NCBI RefSeq assembly: GCF_018129005.1
Contig: NZ_JAAEDL010000032.1
Location: 1-54,298 of the forward strand
Reading direction: 5' to 3'
Length of the DNA stretch: 54,298 nucleotides
Source: Neoroseomonas eburnea
GTDB lineage: Bacteria; Pseudomonadota; Alphaproteobacteria; Acetobacterales; Acetobacteraceae
Under the pieces are notes generated by a model that saw nothing but the letters and a program-made list of their open reading frames with translations, did not search any database and was not told the origin of the DNA. Of this stretch, positions 1 through 8,577 are shown piece by piece (positions within the stretch are counted from its first letter, which is position 1; each line of letters starts with the position of its first letter). Position numbers and translations under genes: made by a program.

Positions 1-319
1 AGCCGCCCGCCGCCGGCCCGAGCCGCGCCACCTCGGACGCGCCCGCCAGCGCCGCTGCCGTCAGCCCGAGCCCGCCGAGCAGACCGCAAAGCGCGAGGCC
101 GCAGGCCATGGCCGCCTGGCGCCCCGGCACGAAGCCCGCCGCCACCGCCGCCGCGCCGGCGGGCATGAGCCAGGCCCATGCCGCGGCATCGCCGATCGTC
201 ACCACGCGCGGCGGCACGATGCGGTTCGGCGCGAACACCGCGAAGCCGAGCACCACCGGCGCCAGCACCGCGACGAGCAGCAGCGCAGCCTCCAGCGGCC
301 CGGCGCGCAGGCGGGCCAC
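1..319 (-). CDS. Osmoprotectant (glycine betaine-type) ABC transporter permease, N-terminal part, cut by window edge
   Basis: The reading frame opens at a GTG (319-317) and stays open to the window edge, giving 106 residues. It begins MARLRAGPLEAALL and holds two or three hydrophobic stretches, as expected for the start of an inner-membrane permease. A GAGGA ribosome site lies just upstream, inside the end of the binding-protein gene, and the two genes are only 5 bases apart, so they are co-transcribed. The neighbour is an OsmF/YehZ-like binding protein, so a YehY-like permease with extra N-terminal membrane segments is the natural reading. The BPD transporter domain itself lies outside the window, so the family is inferred from context. 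Confidence 0.7.
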   Translation of the reverse strand, partial: MARLRAGPLEAALLLVAVLAPVVLGFAVFAPNRIVPPRVVTIGDAAAWAWLMPAGAAAVAAGFVPGRQAAMACGLALCGLLGGLGLTAAALAGASEVARLGPAAGG

Positions 320-324
320 AGTCC

Positions 325-1257
325 TCAGCGGACCAGCCCCGCCGCCACGAGATGCGCCCGCGCGACCGCCCGCGCCGGCTGCCCCTCCACCGCGATGCGC
401 GCGTTGAGCCGTTGCAGCACCGTCAGTTCGAGCGTCCGGAAGGCCGGGGCGAGGATCTCGGCGATGCGCGGTTCGGCGCGCAGCACGGCGCCGCGGATGA
501 CCGGTGCAGGCGCATAGACCGGCTGCGCGCCCTTGGTGTCTTCGAGCACCACCAGGTCGAGCGCGGCGATGCCGCCATCCGTGCCGTAGGCCATCGCCGC
601 GTTCACGCCGTTCAACTGCTGCGCCGCGGCGCGCATCGTCACCGCCGTGTCGCCGCCCGGCAGCACGAGCAGCCGCTCGGGCGTCAGGGTGAAGCCGTAG
701 GCGCGCTGGAAGGCCGGCAGCGCCGCGGGGCTTTCGACGAACTCCGCCGAGCCGGCCAGCTTGAAGGGCCGCCCGGCGGCGAGGTGCGTCGCCAGGTCCT
801 CCAGCGTGCGCAGCCGATGCGTGCGCGCGAGGTCGGCGCGCACCGCGATCGCCCAGGTGTTGTTGGCCGGTGCGGGTTGCAACCAGACGATGTCGTTGCG
901 CTGCGCGTCGAGGTCGCGGACCTTCTCGAAGCCCGCGCCCGCATCCTTCCAGGCGGGATCCGCCTCCATCTGGAAGAAGAAGGCACCATTGCCGGTGTAT
1001 TCGGGATAGAGGTCGATCTCGCCGGCGAGGATCGCGGTGCGCACGATGCGGGTCGGCCCGAGCGGCACGCGGTTCTCGACGCGCAGCCCGTTCGCTTCCA
1101 GCAGCAGCGCGATCATCTGCCCGAGCAGCCCGCCCTCGGTATCGATCTTGCTCGCCACCACGATGGGCCGGGGCTGCGCCGCCGCGCGCGCGGCGAGCAG
1201 GGTGGCGGCACCGGCAATGAGGCTCCGGCGGCCGGCTGTGCCGTTCGACACCGTCAT
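325..1257 (-). CDS. osmF: Glycine betaine/choline-type ABC transporter substrate-binding protein (OsmF/YehZ-like)
   Basis: This is a 310-residue periplasmic binding protein of the OpuAC family. Residues 1-28 form a signal peptide with an RR pair (GRRSLIAG) and an Ala-rich cleavage region. The mature part starts with PIVVASKIDTEGGLLGQM and contains the DLYPEYTGNG segment typical of quaternary-ammonium binders. It would deliver betaine-like osmolytes to the permease encoded immediately downstream. The substrate is inferred from family resemblance only; the aromatic-cage residues cannot be assigned with certainty by eye. The 215-base gap to the divergent CBS gene should hold its promoter. Confidence 0.85.
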   Translation of the reverse strand: MTVSNGTAGRRSLIAGAATLLAARAAAQPRPIVVASKIDTEGGLLGQMIALLLEANGLRVENRVPLGPTRIVRTAILAGEIDLYPEYTGNGAFFFQMEADPAWKDAGAGFEKVRDLDAQRNDIVWLQPAPANNTWAIAVRADLARTHRLRTLEDLATHLAAGRPFKLAGSAEFVESPAALPAFQRAYGFTLTPERLLVLPGGDTAVTMRAAAQQLNGVNAAMAYGTDGGIAALDLVVLEDTKGAQPVYAPAPVIRGAVLRAEPRIAEILAPAFRTLELTVLQRLNARIAVEGQPARAVARAHLVAAGLVR

Positions 1258-1472
1258 CGCAAGCCTCCTTCATCCCTCATGCCGCGGAGACTGCCATGCC
1301 GGCGGCGCATCGCGCGACCATTTGCTCCGGCGAGGTCGCGATTCATCGCCCCGCCGGACGGCGAGCCGGGCTATGTTGCGCGCCTCCCCCTGGTGCGGCG
1401 CAGTCCGCTCTTGCCGATCGAAGCCCGACCGCCCGAGTGCCGCGCCGCGCCGACGCACCGGAGCAATGGACC

Positions 1473-1898
1473 ATGAAGGACCGCCCCCTGATCGAGGTCG
1501 CACCGCATCGCGAGGTGGTGTGCCTGCCGCCGGACACCCCGGTGCAGGCGGCCTGCGCGCGGATGCGGGAAGCCCAGGCGAGCGCGGCGCTGGTGATCGA
1601 CGCCGAGGCGCATCTCCTCGGCATCTTCACCGGGCGCGATGCCATCTGCCGGATGCTCGCCAAGGGCCGCGACGCCGCCGCGACCACGCTGGGCGAGGTG
1701 ATGACGGCGCATGTCGAGGCGCTGGGCCCGCGCGACCACGCCATCGACGCGCTGCACCTGATGCATGACGGCGGCTTCCGCCACGTGCCCGTGGTCGAGC
1801 ACGGACGCGTGTGCGGCCTGGTGCTGCGCAGCGATTTCCGCGCCCTCGAGCGCGCGCAGGTGGAGGTCGAGGACGAGTATTTCCAGCTCCTGCGATAG
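1473..1898 (+). CDS. CBS-domain pair protein
   Basis: This small cytosolic protein of 141 residues is made almost entirely of two CBS motifs. The first (about residues 15-65) contains GIFTGRDAICRM and the second (about 75-130) contains HVPVVEHGRVCGLVLRSDF. Such stand-alone CBS pairs bind adenine nucleotides and usually regulate a partner; no partner is evident here. The frame is open further upstream to 1296, but that part is low-complexity and shadow-like. The ATG at 1473 begins directly before the domain (MKDRPLIEVAPHREVVCL) and was chosen for that reason. It is divergent from the osmoprotectant transporter, which may be coincidental. Confidence 0.82.
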   Translation: MKDRPLIEVAPHREVVCLPPDTPVQAACARMREAQASAALVIDAEAHLLGIFTGRDAICRMLAKGRDAAATTLGEVMTAHVEALGPRDHAIDALHLMHDGGFRHVPVVEHGRVCGLVLRSDFRALERAQVEVEDEYFQLLR

Positions 1899-1983
1899 AA
1901 GCCGCCGCGCCACGCAGGTCGGGGGGGCAGCCTAGGCACCCACGCCGACGCGCCCTAGTGTCCGGGGGTCCGAGGAGGTCCCC

Positions 1984-3201
1984 ATGCCGGAAAGCCCCAC
2001 CGACCCGCGCCGCGCGACGGCGGCCACGCTGCCGCTGTCGGGCATCGTCGTGCTCGACCTGACGCTCGCCCGCGCCGGGCCGACCTGCGTGCGGCACCTG
2101 GCCGACTGGGGCGCCGAGGTCATTCGCGTCGAGCCTCCGGCCTTCAATGACGGGCTCGGCGGATCGCGCGAGGGCTACGACTTCCAGAACCTGCACCGCA
2201 ACAAGCGGAGCATCGCGCTCGACCTGAAGACCGAGGAGGGCAGGAAGGCCTTCTTCAGGCTGGCCGAGACGGCCGATGTGCTGGTCGAGAACATGCGCGT
2301 GCGGGTGAAGCACCGCCTCGGCATCGCGCCGGAGCAGGTGCAGGCGGTCAATCCGCGCCTCGTCTATGCGTCCATCTCCGGCTTCGGCCAGACCGGGCCG
2401 TACAGCGAGCGCGCCGGCGTCGACCAGATCGCCCAGGGCATGGGCGGGATGATGACGATCACCGGCGAGCCGGGCCGCGGGCCGATGCGCGCCGGCATCC
2501 CCTTCGTGGACCTGACGGCGGGCAACCTGCTGGCGCTCGCGGTGATGATGGCGCTGTTCGAGCGCGAGCGCACCGGCAAGGGCCGCTACGTCCACACCTC
2601 GCTGCTGGAGAGCATGGTCTTCATGCTCGACCTGCAGGCGGCGCGCTACCTGATGGACGGCGAGGTGCCCGGCCAGGCCGGCAACGACCATCCGGTGAAC
2701 ATCCCGATGGGCGCCTTCCCGACCGCCGACAAGCCCGTGAACATCGCGGCGAGCAGCCCGAAGATGTGGGCGCAGTTCGCCGAGGCCGTGGGCCATCCCG
2801 AATGGCTCGAGGTCGAGCAGTGGAAGACGCTGAAGGGCCGCAGCGACGACCGCGCCAACGTCAACGCGGCGATCGCCGAGGTATTCAGGGCGAAGCCCTC
2901 GGAATACTGGATCGACCTGCTCGAGCGCATCGGCATCCCCTGCGGGCCGATCAACAAGGTGGACGAGGTCTTCGCCGACCCGCAGGTGCAGCACCTGCGC
3001 ATGGCGATGCCGATCGCGCATCCGACGCGCGGCGCGACGCATCTCGTCTCCAGCGCCATCAACATGGAGGGGATCGAGAGCGAGGTGCGCCGCGTGCCGC
3101 CGCGCCTCGGCGAGCATTCGGCCGAGATCCTCAGGCAGGCCGGCTACAGCGATGACGACGTCGCGCGCCTGCGCGGCCTCGGCGTCATCAGCGAAGGGTA
3201 G
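1984..3201 (+). CDS. CaiB/BaiF family class III CoA-transferase
   Basis: This 405-residue protein moves coenzyme A between acyl groups through a covalent aspartyl intermediate. The N-terminal Rossmann-like part has VLDLTLARAGPTCVRHLADWGAEVIRVE. The segment GIPFVDLTAG places the likely catalytic aspartate at D176, matching formyl-CoA transferase D169. A perfect GAGGAGG ribosome site sits 5 bases before the ATG. The crotonase-like gene starts 10 bases downstream, so the two form an operon that probably activates and then converts a carboxylic acid. The acyl substrate cannot be read from the sequence. CaiB proteins act on many acids, so a specific name such as Frc is not justified. Confidence 0.9.
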   Translation: MPESPTDPRRATAATLPLSGIVVLDLTLARAGPTCVRHLADWGAEVIRVEPPAFNDGLGGSREGYDFQNLHRNKRSIALDLKTEEGRKAFFRLAETADVLVENMRVRVKHRLGIAPEQVQAVNPRLVYASISGFGQTGPYSERAGVDQIAQGMGGMMTITGEPGRGPMRAGIPFVDLTAGNLLALAVMMALFERERTGKGRYVHTSLLESMVFMLDLQAARYLMDGEVPGQAGNDHPVNIPMGAFPTADKPVNIAASSPKMWAQFAEAVGHPEWLEVEQWKTLKGRSDDRANVNAAIAEVFRAKPSEYWIDLLERIGIPCGPINKVDEVFADPQVQHLRMAMPIAHPTRGATHLVSSAINMEGIESEVRRVPPRLGEHSAEILRQAGYSDDDVARLRGLGVISEG

Positions 3202-3211
3202 GACACGCGAC

Positions 3212-4006
3212 ATGGAATTCGCCGACGGCAAGATCCTCGCCGAGATCACGGGCGGGGTCGGGCGTATCACCTTCAACCAGCCCGAGAAGCGCAACGCCAT
3301 GTCGGTGACGATGTGGGCGGGCATGGGCGAGGCGCTCGACATCTTCGAGAAGGACGCCTCGGTCCGCTGCATCGTGCTGACCGGCGCGGGCGACAAGGCC
3401 TTCGTCTCCGGCGCCGACATCAGCCAGTTCGACAAGCTGCGCTCGGACGCCGACGCGCAGCGGGAGTACAGCAAGCAGACGGCCGGCGGGCGGCTGAAGC
3501 TCGCCACCTTCCCCAAGCCGGTGATCGCCGAGATCCGCGGCTTCTGCATGGGCGGCGGCCTCGGCATCGCCATGTCCTGCGACATCCGCATCGCCGCCGA
3601 GGGCAGCCAGTTCGGCATCCCGGCGGCGAAGCTCGGCATCGCCTACGGCTTCGACATGGTGCGCCACCTGGTGGACCTGGTCGGCCCGGCGCATGCCCAC
3701 ATGATCCTGATGACGGGCGAGCGCTTCGACGCCAGGGAAGCCGAGCGCGTCGGCCTGATCAACAAGGTCGTGCCGGCGGACCAGCTCTCGGCCGAGGTCA
3801 CGAAGCTGACCGCGACGCTGGCGGCGAATGCGCCGCTCTCGCTCTACGCGAACAAGCGCACGGTGCAGGCGGTGCTGCAGGACCGTGCCGATCGCGACAT
3901 GGCCGCGATCAACACCGCCATGGCGGCCTGCTTCGACAGCGAGGACTACCGGGAAGGCCGCCGCGCCTTCCTCGAGAAGCGCAAGCCGGCCTTCCAGGGC
4001 TGCTGA
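3212..4006 (+). CDS. Crotonase-superfamily protein (enoyl-CoA hydratase/isomerase-like) lacking both canonical catalytic glutamates
   Basis: The 264-residue length and fold motifs fit the enoyl-CoA hydratase/isomerase family. The CoA site (FNQPEKRNAMS), the oxyanion-hole segment (SGADISQF) and RGFCMGGGLGIA are all present. The two glutamates used by hydratases (rat mitochondrial E144 and E164) appear to be glycine (G118 in GGGLGIA) and alanine (A138 in GIPAAKLG). Normal water addition is therefore unlikely, and the protein may be an isomerase, a lyase or another family variant. The start was set at 3212 (MEFADGKIL), 10 bases after the CoA-transferase stop, instead of the longer frame from 3152 that overlaps it. 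It probably acts on the CoA ester made by the upstream enzyme. Confidence 0.88.
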   Translation: MEFADGKILAEITGGVGRITFNQPEKRNAMSVTMWAGMGEALDIFEKDASVRCIVLTGAGDKAFVSGADISQFDKLRSDADAQREYSKQTAGGRLKLATFPKPVIAEIRGFCMGGGLGIAMSCDIRIAAEGSQFGIPAAKLGIAYGFDMVRHLVDLVGPAHAHMILMTGERFDAREAERVGLINKVVPADQLSAEVTKLTATLAANAPLSLYANKRTVQAVLQDRADRDMAAINTAMAACFDSEDYREGRRAFLEKRKPAFQGC

Positions 4007-4391
4007 GGGATGCACTGAGAAGGCCGGCACCGGCCCGCGCGCCCGCGGCGGCGGCCACCCGGCGATACCATCCGGGGCGGCGGTCCGGGCCGTCACCGGC
4101 ATGGGGAGTGCGCCGTTCGGCGCCTTCCGGGACGGGCACGCAGCGTTACAATGCATCGATTGCCGAAAAGACATGCGGGCAACCCTTCCCGCGACCGGCC
4201 GCCCGCGTGCTAATTGTGGCACTTGGCGGAGCGCCCGTCGGACGGGTGCCTGCCAACCCGGTCAACCGGGCTTCACAGGGACTTCGATGCACCACACGGC
4301 CAGTCTGTCCACCAGCCCGGCCGCGCGCCAAGCGCGCGCGATCCCGATCCGGTCCGCCGCCGCGGCCCGGCCCGTGCGCGGCCACGCCTGA
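4007..4391. other. Intergenic region upstream of exoD-like gene; no gene seen
   Basis: No convincing reading frame is present in these 385 bases. A possible -10 box TACAAT lies at 4147-4152, but the region 16-17 bases upstream is a poor -35 match. Two short inverted repeats follow, CCCGTC-G-GACGGG at 4234-4246 and CCCGGT-CA-ACCGGG at 4257-4270. If the promoter is real, the ExoD-like gene has a leader of roughly 230 bases containing these hairpins. Confidence 0.3.
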
Positions 4392-5033
4392 ATGCGCGAC
4401 GGGCCGCTCGTGGACGACGCCATCCTTCCCGAGACGCATGCCTCGGCACCCATTTCGCGGCTGGTGGCCGAGGTCGCGGCGCAATGCCCCGGGGAACGCA
4501 TCACCCTCGGCGAGATGGCGGAAGCCTTCGGGGACCGCGCCTTCGGCCTGCTGATCCTGCTGCTCTGCCTGCCCGGGTTGCTGCCCGGCATGGCGAGCGT
4601 CTTCGGCACGCCGATGCTGATCCTCGGGGTGCAGATGGGCCTGGGCTTCCATATGCCGAAGCTGCCGCGCTTCATCGCGCGCCAGTCGCTGCGGCGGACG
4701 GACCTGCTGCGGCTGTCCTCCGGGTCCTCGAAATGGATGAACCGCATCGAGCGCTGGGTGCGGCCGCGCCCCGGCCCTTTCACCAGCCCCGCCGCCGACA
4801 GGGTGGTGGGGTGGCTCACCGCCTATGCGGCGCTGATGCTGATCCTCCCCGGACCCGGCACCAACGGCCCGCCCGCCTTCGGCACCATCGTCATGGCGCT
4901 CGGCGTGGTGGAGAACGACAGCAAGGTGGTCGGCCTCGGCATGGCGCTGACCTTGATCGGCAATGTCTTCGCCACCGTGGTGCTCGGTGCGCTTCTTTGG
5001 TTCGGGATGGAGGCGCTCGGGTACGTCTTCTGA
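4392..5033 (+). CDS. Exopolysaccharide synthesis ExoD family membrane protein
   Basis: This 213-residue inner-membrane protein of the ExoD family (PF06055) has a cytosolic N-terminus with ERITLGEMAEAFGDRAFGLL. Hydrophobic hairpins follow at about residues 48-78 (LLILLLCLPGLLPGMASVFG) and in the last 80 residues. The founding ExoD of Sinorhizobium affects exopolysaccharide production and alkaline tolerance, but the biochemical role of the family is unknown. No strong ribosome site precedes the ATG, so the start is less certain than the identity. It stands alone between the CoA-ester genes and the B12 riboswitch. Confidence 0.85.
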   Translation: MRDGPLVDDAILPETHASAPISRLVAEVAAQCPGERITLGEMAEAFGDRAFGLLILLLCLPGLLPGMASVFGTPMLILGVQMGLGFHMPKLPRFIARQSLRRTDLLRLSSGSSKWMNRIERWVRPRPGPFTSPAADRVVGWLTAYAALMLILPGPGTNGPPAFGTIVMALGVVENDSKVVGLGMALTLIGNVFATVVLGALLWFGMEALGYVF

Positions 5034-5276
5034 TGTCCTCGAGCGCCGTGCGGCGGCGGTACGGCCGCGGCGGCGCCGCGCAGGCCTGCCGCGCCAGCGG
5101 CGGCTGATCGTCACGTGCGGTCGCGCTGCGCGCTCCCGGCCCCCGGCAGGGCCCCGGGACGAGGTGCGGCGTGCCGTCGGGCGGCGGGTCCCGGCCGGCC
5201 TCGCCGGCCGCAATGTGCCACGTCCCGTGAGGCCCGCCGGTTGCCCAGGATGGACGAGCGACACCTCCCTGGCCTA

Positions 5277-5475
5277 GGTTCCGGCCATGCGCCGGTGGCC
5301 CGGAAGGGCTGAAACGGGAACGCGCGACGCGGCGATGATCGCCGCCCAACCGCGGCTGCCCCCGCAACTGTAGGCGACGAGCCCGGTCCCCGAGGCCATT
5401 GCGCGACCAGCGCGAGAAGGCGGGACCGGCGGTGGGGGCGACAAGCCCTCGCCCCGTCGTGAGCCAGGAGACCGG
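5277..5475 (+). promoter_or_regulatory. Cobalamin (B12) riboswitch controlling btuB
   Basis: The leader contains the standard landmarks of an adenosylcobalamin-class aptamer in order. There is a GGTTCCGG-type P1 start near 5279, the GGAAGGGCTGAAACGGGAA element at 5302-5320, the conserved GCTGCCCCCGCAACTGTA core at 5355-5372, and the B12 box GAGCCAGGAGACC at 5461-5473. It lies about 175 bases before the btuB start codon. In this family, ligand binding lowers expression of B12 uptake genes, either by terminating transcription or by hiding the ribosome site. No clear T-run terminator is visible between the aptamer and the gene, so translational control is more likely here. Confidence 0.93.
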
Positions 5476-5648
5476 CCGGCGCAGAGTTGTCTCGCGCGTG
5501 CCGGGCGGGGTGCACCGGCGCAACGGACCCAGGTCGCGTCCCGCTCCCCGCGGGGCGCCCCTCCGTCATGCGAGCACGACGCAAGCCCGCCCCGGGGCCG
5601 CGAGGCATCAGGGCGACACGCGGAACGTGCAAACGGAGGGACCCCCGG

Positions 5649-7628
5649 ATGAACCGCCGGCTCCTCGCCCTATTCGTCCTCACCCCGCTGGCGCCGGCCG
5701 CCGCGCAGCAGCCTGCCAGCCTGCCCGACGTCGTGGTTTCCGCGACGCGCGTGCCGACGCCGCAGGATCGCATCCCGGCGGCGACGACCATCATCGACCG
5801 GCAGGAGATGGAGGAGCGCGGCTACGTCACGCTTGCCGATGCGCTCGCCGCCGTGCCGGGGCTGCGCGTCGTCCAGTCGGGCGGCCCCGGCCAGCAGGCC
5901 TCGGGCTTCGTGCGCGGCACCAATTCGCGCCACGTGCTGGTGCTGCGCGACGGCGTGCCGCTCAACGATTCCTCCGAGCCGAACGGCGCCTTCAACTTCG
6001 GCAACGAGCTGCTCGGCGACGTCGAGCGCATCGAGGTGGTGCGCGGGCCCGTCTCCGCCGTCTACGGCACGGCGGCGATCGGCGGCGTGGTGAACCTGAT
6101 CACCCGCCGCGCCCCCGCCGACCGAGCCTTCGCGCCCTATGGCGAGATCGCCGGCGGCACGCAGCGGACGCTGCGCGGATACCTCGGCGCCGGCGGCACG
6201 GTCGGGGCCTTCGACTACGGCATCACCGGCCAGTCGCTCTCGACCGAGGGATACAACGCGACCGCCCCGCGCATCTGGACCAACCGCGGCGAGCGCGACG
6301 GGCTGCGTGCCGCGGCCGTCACCGCCCGCGCCGGCGTGACGCTGGGCGAGACGACGCCGGAAGCGATCCTCGGCGCGACCCGCATCGAAGGGCTGGTCCG
6401 CTGGCGGGAGAACACCTTCGGCCTCGACAACGTGCCGCAGGACGACCCGAACTACACGGGCGACGACCGCAACTGGTTCGGCTACCTGCGGACCGAGACC
6501 GCGCTGTTCGGCGGCGCCTGGACGACCGGGCTGCGGCTGTCCGGCAGCCAGGACCGGCGCCGCTACGTCAACCTGCCCGACGCCGACAGCGCGGCAACGG
6601 CGGACGACCTCTACCGTGGCGACCGCACCGGCCTTGCCTGGGACAACACGCTGCGCCTGCCCAGCGGCGGCATCGTCACCGACGCGAGCCTCACCTTCGG
6701 CGGCGGCTGGGAGCGGGAGGCGGCGGAAAGCGCCTCCGGCTCCCCCTTCTTCCGCACCACCGTCGATGCGCGGCAGGAGGGCACCTATGGCTATCTCGGC
6801 GCCCAGGCGCGCTTCTTCGAGCGCCTGGACGTGACCGCCGCGCTGCGCTTCGATGACGCGGAGGACTACGGCACCGAGGCGACCTGGCGGCTCGGCGCGG
6901 TGCTGGCGCTGCCGGAGATCTCCTCCCGCCTGCGCGCCTCGGGCGGCACGGCGTTCAAGGCGCCTTCGCTGTATCAGCGCTTCGGGGTCATCGGCTCCTT
7001 CTTCCGCGGCAACCCGGACCTGGAGGCGGAGCACGCGACCTCCTGGGAGGCGGGGATCGAGACCGATATCGGGCGCTGGGCGACCGTCTCGGCGCTCTAT
7101 TTCGACAACCGCGTCCGCGACCTGATCAACTACGATCCGACCTTCTCGACGCTGGTCAACGTCGATCGCGCGCGCATCCGCGGGGGCGAGTTCACTCTGG
7201 TGGTGCGGCCGACCGACTGGCTGTCCGTGACCGGCGCCTGGACGGTGACCGAGGCGCGCGACACCGAAACCGACACGCCGCTGCCGCGGCGCCCGCGCAA
7301 CGTCGCCAGCCTGAACGCGCGCATCGCGCCGGAGGTCGGCTGGTTCGACGTGCCGCGCTCGCGCCTGATCATCGCACCGGAGATCCTCTATGTCGGCGCC
7401 TCGCCGGAAGGCGCCTTCGCGCGCTACAGCGACGACGGGCAGGCGATCCCGACCGCCGGGAAGAACCCGGACGGGTGGCTGTTCAACCTGACGGCGTCGC
7501 TGCCGGTGACGACGCAGCTCACCGCCTTCGTCGAGGTGCGCAACATCGGCAATACGCGCTACGAGCCGGCGAACGCCTTCGTGGTGCCGGGGCGCAGCGC
7601 GATCGTGGGGATGCGGGGGGCGTTCTGA
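5649..7628 (+). CDS. btuB: TonB-dependent outer-membrane receptor, vitamin B12 type (BtuB)
   Basis: This 659-residue outer-membrane transporter brings cobalamin into the periplasm using energy passed on by TonB. A signal peptide (MNRRLLALFVLTPLAPAAAQ) is followed by a TonB-box-like DVVVSATR near residue 27. The plug domain contains LRDGVPLNDSS and RIEVVRGPVSAVYG, and the remainder is a beta-barrel ending in aromatic/glycine-rich VGMRGAF. The frame is open from 5487, but the ATG at 5649 is followed by the signal peptide and preceded by GGAGGG. The cobalamin riboswitch upstream makes cobalamin or a cobinamide the probable cargo. TonB is encoded nearby on the other strand. Confidence 0.93.
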   Translation: MNRRLLALFVLTPLAPAAAQQPASLPDVVVSATRVPTPQDRIPAATTIIDRQEMEERGYVTLADALAAVPGLRVVQSGGPGQQASGFVRGTNSRHVLVLRDGVPLNDSSEPNGAFNFGNELLGDVERIEVVRGPVSAVYGTAAIGGVVNLITRRAPADRAFAPYGEIAGGTQRTLRGYLGAGGTVGAFDYGITGQSLSTEGYNATAPRIWTNRGERDGLRAAAVTARAGVTLGETTPEAILGATRIEGLVRWRENTFGLDNVPQDDPNYTGDDRNWFGYLRTETALFGGAWTTGLRLSGSQDRRRYVNLPDADSAATADDLYRGDRTGLAWDNTLRLPSGGIVTDASLTFGGGWEREAAESASGSPFFRTTVDARQEGTYGYLGAQARFFERLDVTAALRFDDAEDYGTEATWRLGAVLALPEISSRLRASGGTAFKAPSLYQRFGVIGSFFRGNPDLEAEHATSWEAGIETDIGRWATVSALYFDNRVRDLINYDPTFSTLVNVDRARIRGGEFTLVVRPTDWLSVTGAWTVTEARDTETDTPLPRRPRNVASLNARIAPEVGWFDVPRSRLIIAPEILYVGASPEGAFARYSDDGQAIPTAGKNPDGWLFNLTASLPVTTQLTAFVEVRNIGNTRYEPANAFVVPGRSAIVGMRGAF

Positions 7629-7636
7629 AGGAAGGT

Positions 7637-7675
7637 CGGGGGAGGAGAACCTCCCCCGAACCCCCTCCCTTCTTT
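7637..7675 (+). terminator. Compound G-rich terminator after btuB
   Basis: A perfect 9-bp stem CGGGGGAGG (7637-7645) pairs with CCTCCCCCG (7650-7658) around an AGAA loop, starting 8 bases after the btuB stop. It is followed by AACCCCCTCCC and TTCTTT. The same architecture recurs at 7835-7884, 45821-45858 and 45907-45946. Confidence 0.8.
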
Positions 7676-7699
7676 GGTGACCTGGTGCCGGCCTCGACT

Positions 7700-7822
7700 G
7701 TCATACCAGCGGCACGAGTCATTGACTCGTGCCGAGTCCGCGAATGCGGCCCGCCGGCAGCCCGGCGTCCGAGGGCAGGAAAAGCCGGATACCAGCGGTC
7801 GCGCATAGCGGCCGCTGGTATC
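7700..7822. repeat. Structured interspersed repeat, copy A (REP/MITE-like)
   Basis: This element of about 123 bp lies between the two mirror terminators of btuB and the adenosyltransferase. It is bounded by ATACCAGCGG (7703-7712) and the inverted CCGCTGGTAT (7812-7821), with an internal direct copy of ATACCAGCGG at 7789-7798. It contains a near-perfect palindrome GCACGAGTCA-T-TGACTCGTGC (7712-7732). A diverged relative lies at 38982-39136 and shares the order of hairpins. No open reading frame is present, so it would be a non-autonomous element. Confidence 0.75.
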
Positions 7823-7834
7823 GGTCCCCAGGTT

Positions 7835-7884
7835 CCAAAGAAGGTTGAGGGGGGTTCGGGGGGAGAAGTTCTCTTCTCCCCCCG
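7835..7884 (-). terminator. Compound G-rich terminator after the cobalamin adenosyltransferase gene
   Basis: Read on the minus strand, a perfect 12-bp stem CGGGGGGAGAAG (7884-7873) pairs with CTTCTCCCCCCG (7868-7857) around an AGAA loop. It begins 4 bases after the stop codon and is followed by AACCCCCCTCAACC and TTCTTT. It mirrors the btuB terminator at the other end of the intergenic region. Confidence 0.8.
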
Positions 7885-7888
7885 CCTT

Positions 7889-8437
7889 TCACCTCGTCGC
7901 CCCCGGCACCCACATCACATCGCCCCCGGCCGCCGCGTTGAACCGCCGCGACAGTACGAAAAGGTGATCCGACAGCCGGTTGAGGTAGCGGATCACCGCC
8001 GGGTTCACCTCCTCCACCGCTGCCAGCGCCACCACCACGCGTTCCGCGCGACGAACGATGGTGCGCGCGAGATGCGCATGCGCCGCCGCCGCGCTGCCGG
8101 CGGGCAGCACGAAGGAGGTCAGCGGCGCCAGCGCCGCGTTCATCTCCTTGATCTCGGCTTCGAGCCGGGCCGACTGCGTATCCGCCACCCGCAGCCTGGC
8201 GCCTGCCTCCCCGGGCACGCAGAGGTCGGCGCCGACATCGAACAGCTCGTTCTGGATGCGCGAAAGCATGGCGTCCTCCGCGCCATGCAACCGCACCAGG
8301 CCGAGCGCGGCGTTGGCCTCGTCCACGGCGCCGATGGCTTCGATGCGCAGCGCATCCTTGCGCACGCGGCGCCCGTCGCCGAGGGAGGTCTCCCCCCCGT
8401 CGCCGCCGCGCGTCGTGATGATGTCGAGCTTCACCAC
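7889..8437 (-). CDS. pduO: PduO-type ATP:cob(I)alamin adenosyltransferase
   Basis: This 182-residue cytosolic enzyme transfers the adenosyl group of ATP to cob(I)alamin to make coenzyme B12. The family ATP motif TTRGGDGGETSLGDGRRVRKD (residues 7-27) is intact, as are RTIVRRAERVVVAL and YLNRLSDHLFVLSR in the C-terminal half. The frame continues upstream to 8569, but the GTG at 8437 has an ideal AGGAGG 7 bases before it and begins right at the conserved VVKLDIITTRGG. It is convergent with btuB, so uptake and activation of B12 are side by side. The product is needed by adenosylcobalamin enzymes, whereas MetH in this window uses methylcobalamin. Confidence 0.93.
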   Translation of the reverse strand: MVKLDIITTRGGDGGETSLGDGRRVRKDALRIEAIGAVDEANAALGLVRLHGAEDAMLSRIQNELFDVGADLCVPGEAGARLRVADTQSARLEAEIKEMNAALAPLTSFVLPAGSAAAAHAHLARTIVRRAERVVVALAAVEEVNPAVIRYLNRLSDHLFVLSRRFNAAAGGDVMWVPGATR

Positions 8438-8577
8438 GGCGGGACCTCCTGGAATGGTGGCGGGCCTGCCGCCGCGGAGGCGGTCGGGAAGGCCCGCCGG
8501 GTTATCGTGGGTCGCCCCGTGTATGGCGCGGTGCCGGACCCGGAAACGTGCCGCGAGGCGCGCTTCCAAACGGGCTC

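Noticed and set aside
4211..4226. TGGCAC followed by TTGG resembling a sigma-54 promoter
   Set aside because: The two halves are adjacent where sigma-54 needs a five-base spacer, so the spacing is wrong.
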